DNA from: Bacteroidales bacterium UBA1064
GTDB taxonomy: Bacteria > Bacteroidota > Bacteroidia > Bacteroidales > Tenuifilaceae
Assembly (NCBI GenBank): GCA_002316235.1
Contig: DCDD01000113.1
Coordinates: 1-17,443 of the forward strand
Length of the DNA stretch: 17,443 bases
Direction of reading: 5' to 3'
Part shown: positions 8,704 to 14,051 of the stretch, piece after piece
Layout: every line of letters starts with the position of its first letter
Position numbering within the stretch: the first letter of the stretch is position 1
Translations under genes and position numbers: made by a program
Notes under the pieces: model-generated
The model's input: the letters and a program-made list of their open reading frames with translations, nothing else
The model's database searches: none
What the model was told of the DNA's origin: nothing

Positions 8704-9291
8704 TTAAAGAGGTTTAAGCCTTTCGACTATTTCAATAACCTGGGGTAAAAGTAGAGATTTTTCATCATTATTAATGATAAAGTCAGCCAGCTTAACTTTC
8801 AATTCATCATCCATTTGGTTGCTCACTCGTGCTTGAACTGCTTCCTTGTTTACCTTATCGCGAGCCATAACCCTCCTGATTCTTACATCAGCAGGTGCCA
8901 CGACCAGCACCGTTTTATCAAGTTTTTTGAAAATACCAGATTCAAAGAGGATGGCCGACTCCATGAAAGCAACCTGGTTATCCTTGTGGGTCTCCGACCA
9001 TTTTTCAAAATCGTCCATTACCACCGGATGTATAATGCTATTGAGCTGCTGCAATAGCATGTTATCCGCAAAAACCATTGATGCAAGCCGCTGCCGGTTG
9101 AGCTTGCCGTTGCAGTAAATTTCCTCTCCAAAAAGCAGCTTCACGCGCTGCTTCACTCCTTCATCGCTATCAGTTATTGTCCTGGAGGCTATATCAGAAT
9201 TATAGACAGGATATCCCAATCTGGCAAGTATGCTGCAAACCAGCGATTTTCCGCTTCCGATTCCTCCGGTTACCCCAACCAACAGGCTCAT
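8704..9291 (-). CDS. coaE: Dephospho-CoA kinase
   Basis: The product phosphorylates the 3'-hydroxyl of the ribose of dephospho-CoA with ATP, the last step of coenzyme A synthesis. At 195 residues it has normal length. The P-loop GGIGSGKS is at 9-16, and NSDIASR contains Asp33, expected near the acceptor. IHPVV follows near residue 87, and the [17 protein letters not shown] lid segment precedes the characteristic ADFIINND near 168-175. Its ATG overlaps the stop of the YbbR gene by four bases (9288-9291, ATGA), which suggests translational coupling. The next gene starts four bases beyond its stop. No anomaly was seen in the coding sequence. Confidence 0.96.
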   Translation of the reverse strand: MSLLVGVTGGIGSGKSLVCSILARLGYPVYNSDIASRTITDSDEGVKQRVKLLFGEEIYCNGKLNRQRLASMVFADNMLLQQLNSIIHPVVMDDFEKWSETHKDNQVAFMESAILFESGIFKKLDKTVLVVAPADVRIRRVMARDKVNKEAVQARVSNQMDDELKVKLADFIINNDEKSLLLPQVIEIVERLKPL

Positions 9292-10286
9292 TTCTTCTTC
9301 AGAATATAGTCAACATACAAGGGTTCAAAGCTAACCCGACTGACAAAATCGGGGTGGTTTTCGAGTAAAACCTTTAGCTTGTTGCCCTCCATTGAACCGG
9401 TGTCGGATATGTTGCATACCGCCCTGAAATTTGAAGGTTTTAACTTGAAGTACTTGCTCAAGGTTACGTTACACCTAAGCTGAATTTCGGCCGGTAATAA
9501 AATTGCATCGTAGCTGGGAGGTACGTTAAGGGGGATAATCGGAACATTAAGCATAACCTCCGTAAACTTTTCAACGGGTATAAATACCTCAACCTCCGAA
9601 TTTGGCATGAAAACTTGTTTTACCTGGGGAATGTTCAATATAATTTTCTTGTTTCCAGCAAGGAGATTTAGGCTTACGGGTTGGGTTTTGAGCTCGTTGA
9701 TGGTATCGAGAATAGCAGCAGGCCCGGAAATAGTGATTTCACCAGGTTCAACCTCAATGTTTCCGGCAAGCATGTACTGTCGTGCAAAAGTCAGGCTAAG
9801 GTTGGGAACAACCCTAACATTTTTCTCCACAACATCCTCAAGTTCAAGGCAAATGGAATCGGGGAAAACGTCCAGCACGTCCATATCCTTACCAAGTTGC
9901 GTTGAAATGGAAGAAAATTGTTGTGTAGTTGAAACACAAAATTGGCTGGATGAATTTTTGCCTTGGTTAGGTTTTAATTCTTTTAAATCAATATTAAGGG
10001 GGTAGCTGTAGCTTGTAAACTTATACCTAAGGAGGGTATAGCCGTATGCTTTAACCTTTACGCTAATTTTCTCGGGGGGGGTGCCTGTAATAATTTTTCC
10101 CTTCTGGAGGTTTGAATACCTTACAGGATATACCAGCTCATCGGAGTACTCGTGGCTAAGCTTTAGAAGGAACCAGAGTATGGCAGAAATAACCAAAAAA
10201 AGGGAAAATACCGCCAAGCGCTTTTTAAAATTAGCCTTTTCGCGATATATTATCTTGTTGAACTGTTTGAGTAGGGTTGAATCCAA
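9288..10286 (-). CDS. YbbR-like domain protein, single-pass membrane
   Basis: This 332-residue protein has a short basic cytoplasmic N-terminus, one transmembrane helix at about 24-44 (LAVFSLFLVISAILWFLLKL), and a long extracytoplasmic region of YbbR-like beta units. The first is recognisable around VYPVRYSNLQKGKIITGTPP...VKVKAYG. The second is around LAGNIEVEPGEITISGPAAIL. A third, divergent unit follows. In Firmicutes the YbbR protein CdaR regulates a diadenylate cyclase, but no cyclase gene lies here, so that role should not be assumed. No in-frame ATG exists near the start. The frame is open upstream to a stop near 10345, and TTG at 10286 is the best candidate start. A 10-base-pair hairpin lies just upstream. 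It overlaps coaE by four bases, a cluster order I recall as common in Bacteroidales. Confidence 0.85.
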   Translation of the reverse strand: MDSTLLKQFNKIIYREKANFKKRLAVFSLFLVISAILWFLLKLSHEYSDELVYPVRYSNLQKGKIITGTPPEKISVKVKAYGYTLLRYKFTSYSYPLNIDLKELKPNQGKNSSSQFCVSTTQQFSSISTQLGKDMDVLDVFPDSICLELEDVVEKNVRVVPNLSLTFARQYMLAGNIEVEPGEITISGPAAILDTINELKTQPVSLNLLAGNKKIILNIPQVKQVFMPNSEVEVFIPVEKFTEVMLNVPIIPLNVPPSYDAILLPAEIQLRCNVTLSKYFKLKPSNFRAVCNISDTGSMEGNKLKVLLENHPDFVSRVSFEPLYVDYILKKK

Positions 10287-10301
10287 CTTTAAGGAAGTAA
10301 A

Positions 10302-10334
10302 TGCAGGATTCGTTGCCCAAGGCTGAATCCTGCA
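10302..10334 (-). repeat. Hairpin between yajC and the YbbR gene
   Basis: Perfect 10-base arms, TGCAGGATTC at 10302-10311 and GAATCCTGCA at 10325-10334, enclose a 13-base loop. On the transcribed (minus) strand only TTTACTTCC follows, a poor U-tract. It is therefore more likely an attenuator, processing or stability hairpin than a full terminator. It ends 15 bases before the TTG start of the YbbR gene. Confidence 0.6.
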
Positions 10335-10355
10335 ATGCTTTCATCAAGGTTATAG

Positions 10356-10673
10356 CTATTTGGCTTGAATATCGGAAACATCACGAATTATTGTGCTTTT
10401 AGCAACCTTAACGTTGATGTTATCAGAAATTTCAACCATAACGTAATCATCCTTAACCTCGCTGATTTTACCGTAAACACCTCCGGCAATAATCACCTTA
10501 TCCCCCTTTTTCAGGGCTTCCTGAAACTTGCGAAGTTCTTTTTGGCGCTTCATTTGCGGACGGATCATAAAAAAGTAAAATACCACGATGATCAGTGCAA
10601 ACATTAAAATAGTCATTAAGGGGTTAGCCCCTTGTGCAGCTGGTTTTTGCAATAGTACGAATAGTGTTTCCAT
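10356..10673 (-). CDS. yajC: Preprotein translocase subunit YajC
   Basis: This 105-residue accessory subunit of the SecDF-YajC complex at the inner membrane has a single transmembrane helix at about residues 19-37. It runs directly into the family signature FYFFMIRPQMKRQKE. A soluble domain follows with KKGDKVIIAGGVYGKISEV near 55-73 and a final strand VKVAKSTI. Length and motif order are normal. The ATG at 10673 is preceded by a consensus -7 box at 10712-10719, so the gene probably heads the transcript yajC-YbbR-coaE-djlA-SemiSWEET. The secD and secF genes are not in the window. Confidence 0.95.
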   Translation of the reverse strand: METLFVLLQKPAAQGANPLMTILMFALIIVVFYFFMIRPQMKRQKELRKFQEALKKGDKVIIAGGVYGKISEVKDDYVMVEISDNINVKVAKSTIIRDVSDIQAK

Positions 10674-10711
10674 CTTTAAGTGTTTAGTTTGTTAAGCATT
10701 AAATTTCGAAG

Positions 10712-10719
10712 CAAAGGTA
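10712..10719 (-). promoter_or_regulatory. Candidate promoter -7 element for the yajC operon
   Basis: The minus strand reads TACCTTTG, a full match to TAnnTTTG. A TTG at 10736-10738 lies 16 bases upstream, slightly closer than the usual 17-23. It sits 39 bases before the yajC ATG, in the gap after the DUF1573 lipoprotein gene. Confidence 0.6.
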
Positions 10720-10739
10720 GTATTTTTTTAAGAAGCAAC

Positions 10740-11159
10740 CTATGGCATCACGACGTTTGCTCTGATAGTAACCGATTTGTCCATAATGGATGAATTTGTC
10801 CGAAGGGTAATCGTTTTATACTGCAATCCGGCCCATCCCTGGCTGTTGAAAATAACTTCAACGGTTCCCTCCTCACCGGGTTTCAAAATGGTGCTGCTTA
10901 GCTTAGAGGTAGTGCATCCGCAACCAGGAATTACATCCTTCACCACCAACGGGGCATTTCCGGAATTCTTAAAACGGAATGTGTGGGTTACCACTTCTCC
11001 CTGAGTAATTGTGCCGAAATCAAAAAAATCTTCGATATACTCCAGGTTTGGAACCCCTGAGCTGTTACCAGAGGTGCTCAGATTATTTTTAGGTTTGGAG
11101 GGCGAGCCACAGGTGGTAAGCAGCAGTACACACATAACAACCATTCCTCTTGTTCTCAT
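10740..11159 (-). CDS. DUF1573 lipoprotein
   Basis: This 139-residue protein has a lipoprotein-type signal peptide: hydrophobic core MVVMCVLLL followed by TTC, with Cys17 as the probable lipidated residue. The -1 residue Thr is not the usual Gly/Ala/Ser, so lipidation is likely but not certain. A Ser/Asn-rich linker follows. The DUF1573 domain spans about 40-137: FFDFGTITQGEVVTHTFRFKNSGNAPL, then GCGCTTSKLS with Cys80 and Cys82, then KPGEEGTVEVIFNSQG. The fold is predicted to be immunoglobulin-like, in the periplasm or at the outer membrane. The molecular role is not established. The gene sits between nusB (121 bases upstream) and yajC, an arrangement I recall as frequent in Bacteroidales. 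It is a diverged paralogue of the gene at 3500-3958. Confidence 0.85.
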   Translation of the reverse strand: MRTRGMVVMCVLLLTTCGSPSKPKNNLSTSGNSSGVPNLEYIEDFFDFGTITQGEVVTHTFRFKNSGNAPLVVKDVIPGCGCTTSKLSSTILKPGEEGTVEVIFNSQGWAGLQYKTITLRTNSSIMDKSVTIRANVVMP

Positions 11160-11280
11160 ACCAGAATATTTAGTAATTTTTAGCTGAACTTGTTCTATAA
11201 ACCTTTTGAATTTGCAACCGAAAACAGCTGAAATTGCTACTTCAGGGTGCGGATGTTGGTGGTTGCTGAATTTAGCCTGG

Positions 11281-12276
11281 CTATTCGGTATCTGGTTCTA
11301 AGCTGTTTATGTCATCAGGAGTTTCGGCTATATCGCCAATAAGTCCTCTCCCCTGCTTCTCGAATTTCTTTTGCTGGCGGAGTGTGGTAATTATTTTATC
11401 GAGTACACCGTTTATAAAAAGTCCGCTTTGCTCCGTGCTGTAGAACTTTGCAATTTCGATGTACTCATTTAGGCTTACTTTAACCGGAATTGATGGAAAT
11501 TCAAGAACCTCGGTAATAGCCATTTCCATGATCAGCATATCCATTGACGCAATCCGGTCAACCTCCCAGTTCTGGGTGTACTCCTCAATGAGGCCAACAT
11601 TATCAGAATGCTTGAGTACCGCTTTTGCCATTAGCTGAAAAGCAAAGTCCTTATCCTCCTCGTTTCGGTATAAAGGCATCAACTTTAAAGCATCAGGATT
11701 TTCTTCCCTTACCTTTTTAATGGTCTTAGCAGCCATGCTAAGCACAAACTTCAGGTCATCGTTCCAGTAGATGCTCTGCTCCTCGAGAAAAGCATCAAAT
11801 TCATCAGAATTTTCAAGCTCGTTTAGGTAGAAGTTAACAATCATCTGCCTGCAGGTATCGAGGGAAAATTCGTCGTCCGACATGAATTTATGGTAGCTTT
11901 CGGAGGACACCAGCTGCTGGTAGAGAAGTTTAACCACCTCGGGGTAGTTTTTCCAGCTCAACTTGGAATCCTTTGCTTTCTGCTTGAGCGCTTGATTATT
12001 TCTGAGAATATGAATTAGCGGATTGTCAACAAAACGGGTATTTGGATTTAGCTCATCGGCGGTAGGACGGAACTTTTGTTTACCCAGCTCAATTTTCTCC
12101 AGGGCAACATCGGCGAGTGCTTCAGGAAGTAATAGCACTAAAAGGTAAAGTTGATAGGACTTTTCAATGCTAAAATGGAGCTCCTTTTCAAGGTTGCTAA
12201 GCGAATCGTTATTGCTTCGGAAATACGCAAAAAGAACTTGTAGAATTTTTATCCGGAGTAAGCGTCGGTTAATCAT
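11281..12276 (-). CDS. nusB: Transcription antitermination protein NusB, long form
   Basis: At 331 residues the protein is more than twice the E. coli length (139). The first residues, NRRLLRIKILQVLFAYF, match the opening helix of NusB. Most of the helical domain lies in the C-terminal third, with FAFQLMAKAVLKHS, NWEVDRIASMDMLIMEMAITEVL and the conserved NEYIEIAKFYSTEQSGLFINGVLDKI. In between is a helical insertion of roughly 150 residues rich in Leu, Asp and Glu. This long form is usual in Bacteroidota as I recall. The known role is to bind boxA RNA with S10 and support antitermination of rRNA transcription; the extension has no known function. The C-terminal tail (about residues 305-331) is acidic and probably flexible. 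Start ATG at 12276; a consensus -7 box lies upstream at 12308-12315. Confidence 0.92.
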   Translation of the reverse strand: MINRRLLRIKILQVLFAYFRSNNDSLSNLEKELHFSIEKSYQLYLLVLLLPEALADVALEKIELGKQKFRPTADELNPNTRFVDNPLIHILRNNQALKQKAKDSKLSWKNYPEVVKLLYQQLVSSESYHKFMSDDEFSLDTCRQMIVNFYLNELENSDEFDAFLEEQSIYWNDDLKFVLSMAAKTIKKVREENPDALKLMPLYRNEEDKDFAFQLMAKAVLKHSDNVGLIEEYTQNWEVDRIASMDMLIMEMAITEVLEFPSIPVKVSLNEYIEIAKFYSTEQSGLFINGVLDKIITTLRQQKKFEKQGRGLIGDIAETPDDINSLEPDTE

Positions 12277-12307
12277 TTAAGAACAAATTTTCAAAGTAAA
12301 AAGCCTA

Positions 12308-12315
12308 CAAAGTTA
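12308..12315 (-). promoter_or_regulatory. Candidate promoter -7 element for nusB
   Basis: The minus strand reads TAACTTTG, a full match to TAnnTTTG, 31 bases before the nusB ATG. No good -33 TTG was found at the expected distance. Confidence 0.5.
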
Positions 12316-12444
12316 AAACAAAATAGCATGAGTAGCTATATTAGATATAAAATAATCTTGCGGTTAATAAAATATAAAACAAAACCAAAACATTCTGGTA
12401 AATAATTTTTTAAAATCAAAAGGTTGGATAGACGATTAATTTTT

Positions 12445-12452
12445 TATTTTTG
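12445..12452 (+). promoter_or_regulatory. Candidate promoter for the DUF3276 gene
   Basis: TATTTTTG matches TAnnTTTG fully, and TTG at 12424-12426 lies 18 bases upstream as a -33 element, within the range known for Bacteroidota promoters. The ATG is 47 bases downstream of the box. This is the best-formed promoter in the window. Confidence 0.65.
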
Positions 12453-12499
12453 ATGGTCATAAAAGCATTGTTTATCCTTAAACTAAAACTCTTACAGTG

Positions 12500-12880
12500 A
12501 TGACCGATCAACTTGATAATCAAAATGAATTTGACAGGGCAGAAATTGAAGACCTTTTTTCAAATGTGGTAAAAGCTGGCAAGCGTACCTACTTTTTTGA
12601 TGTAAAAGCGACCCGTAGCGATGAGTACTACCTTACCATTACCGAAAGCAAGAAAAGGATGGGCAAGGATGGCAATATGTTCTACGAAAAGCATAAAATA
12701 TTCCTGTACAAAGAAGATTTTGATAACTTTATGGGTGGTTTGACTGAAGCAGTCAACTTCATCAAGTCGAACCAGGAAGTGCTTCCCCGCATAGCGGCAG
12801 AGTATGGCAACGAAGCTTCACTGGCCGAGGTAAACGATGAGCTTACTACGTTGAACTTTGAGGACTTAGATACAAAGTAG
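12500..12880 (+). CDS. PUR-alpha-like DNA/RNA-binding protein (DUF3276)
   Basis: This 126-residue cytoplasmic protein resembles the Bacteroidota DUF3276/PUR family. Residues about 20-90 include VVKAGKRTYFFDVKATRSDEYYLTITESKKR, KHKIFLYKEDFDNFMGGL and EAVNFIKSN, the strand-strand-strand-helix pattern of a PUR repeat, which binds single-stranded nucleic acids. The YFFDVK and YYLTITESK strands and the F-L-Y-K-E-D-F motif are the diagnostic parts. The C-terminal part is acidic. The target nucleic acid and physiological role are not known from the sequence. The ATG at 12500 is chosen; a GTG one codon earlier (12497) is possible but less likely. It is monocistronic, with a promoter upstream and a strong terminator 21 bases after the stop. 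Confidence 0.85.
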   Translation: MTDQLDNQNEFDRAEIEDLFSNVVKAGKRTYFFDVKATRSDEYYLTITESKKRMGKDGNMFYEKHKIFLYKEDFDNFMGGLTEAVNFIKSNQEVLPRIAAEYGNEASLAEVNDELTTLNFEDLDTK

Positions 12881-12900
12881 ATAATTAAACTAGAGCATGC

Positions 12901-12926
12901 AAGCCGGCTATTTGCCGGCTTTTTTG
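12901..12926 (+). terminator. Intrinsic terminator after the DUF3276 gene
   Basis: Arms AAGCCGGC (12901-12908) and GCCGGCTT (12914-12921) enclose a five-base loop and are followed by a run of T to 12925. The opposite strand has no T-tract, so it acts on the plus strand only. Confidence 0.88.
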
Positions 12927-13071
12927 TTATAGTTTTCCGATATAAATTTAAGTTTAGTAGGTGAATCCGGTTATATATACAGATCAAAAAGTTCCGCATC
13001 TGTAAGCTGCCGGTTCCCCAACTTGAATTTTTACAAGGAAACTAATAACAATATTGGTGGTGCTTTTGAAT

Positions 13072-13842
13072 TTACTTGTAGGTATGATCAGGGTTGTCGT
13101 CAAAATAAATTCCGTCTATGGGCTCCCTGTTGAGCACTTTACGTATTTCATCAGGCGCCAAAGTCTTAACATTGGTAACTATATAGCCCTCGTCGAGCAG
13201 GTTGCCCATGCCGTTACACTCCTTAATTACCGCCGTAACAGGTTGATTTACAGGAACACTCATGGGTACTAGAGCAGTAATGCACATGTACCGATCGGCC
13301 ATTTCAACACGCTCCACTTCAGAATCGTAGTGCTTGAAAATAAACTTAACCTCATCCGTAACCAGTTTAGCCTGCTGCTGGCTTAGCATGTCAACAGCAG
13401 GAATAAGCACAATAAAATAGCGAAGTTTCCCATCAAGTCCTCCCATTCCTGTGCTAATAAGCACCCCTTCCTCGTCAGTCAGGGCACCTACCAGATGAAA
13501 CCTGCACTCGTTTAAGGCCAGCAAGGCCCATCCCTTTAGCTGGGACGGGGCAACAGAAACAAACTTTTCTATTGCCCTGTAGCTTTCTACCTCCCCTGAT
13601 GAGGCTAAAAGCACCAAAACTTCCTTTAGCTGCTCTTCCGTTGTATCGTTCGAGAATAAAATATCGGCAGAAACATTTACCTCCTTAGTGTCTTGTTTAT
13701 TACGGAATTGTTCCGCCATTCTGAAGTAATCCTTTTGAATGGAAATATCAACCACATCCTCAACTATGCTCAATCGTTTACCGGCATTGCCTAAAAACTC
13801 CTGAATCTGCCTAAAAATCTCTTCGGGTTCATTTGCTTCCAT
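13072..13842 (-). CDS. Conserved-looking protein of unknown function, 256 residues
   Basis: I do not recognise this family. The protein has no signal peptide or membrane helix and is likely cytoplasmic. Its N-terminal third is acidic and helical. Residues about 70-115 form paired amphipathic helices (EEQLKEVLVLLASSGEVESYRAIEKFVS, then LKGWALLALNECRF) that resemble a HEAT-like repeat. After about residue 115 it turns strand-rich: GALTDEEGVLISTGMGGLDGKLRYFIVLIP, then ADRYMCITALVPMSVPVNQPVTAVIKECNG, suggesting a mixed alpha/beta domain. The end, NLLDEGYIVTNVKTLAPDEIRKVLN, is followed by a short Asp-rich tail. Codon use looks like the neighbours. It is divergent from feoAB, with a 209-base gap to the feoAB ATG, and convergent with the DUF3276 gene. 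Start ATG at 13842. A weak -7-like TAATTTTA lies close before it. Confidence 0.75.
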   Translation of the reverse strand: MEANEPEEIFRQIQEFLGNAGKRLSIVEDVVDISIQKDYFRMAEQFRNKQDTKEVNVSADILFSNDTTEEQLKEVLVLLASSGEVESYRAIEKFVSVAPSQLKGWALLALNECRFHLVGALTDEEGVLISTGMGGLDGKLRYFIVLIPAVDMLSQQQAKLVTDEVKFIFKHYDSEVERVEMADRYMCITALVPMSVPVNQPVTAVIKECNGMGNLLDEGYIVTNVKTLAPDEIRKVLNREPIDGIYFDDNPDHTYK

Positions 13843-13987
13843 ACCAGAATAAAATTATTTAACGTTTGTAAAGCAGCTTATTTTTAACAGCGCACATCGT
13901 GCCCTGAGCTTTAAGGGAGTTGACAATGTGAATGTTGCCATAAATAGCATTACTCACGCTGCGGCTTTTAAAGTTTTGGCTGAATGT

Positions 13988-13995
13988 TATATTTG
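13988..13995 (+). promoter_or_regulatory. Candidate promoter -7 element for feoAB
   Basis: TATATTTG matches TAnnTTTG fully, and a T-rich CTTTT at 13965-13969 lies about 18 bases upstream in the -33 position. The last base of the box is the G of an in-frame GTG at 13995, which argues against that codon being the start. The ATG at 14052 is then about 50 bases past the predicted start of transcription. No clear Fur-type operator was seen. Confidence 0.55.
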
Positions 13996-14051
13996 TGCTC
14001 CATTTAAACAATTATGCGAAATCAAAGTTACTAGAATATTATAACAAAAAA

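Noticed and set aside
9607..10005. A 132-residue open frame on the plus strand inside the YbbR gene
   Set aside because: It is antisense to a gene held in place by operon overlap and domain evidence; its composition is that of a shadow frame.
13880..14050. A Fur or DtxR-type operator before feoAB
   Set aside because: The only symmetry seen, around AATGTTGCCATAAATAGCATT, pairs poorly and does not match either consensus.
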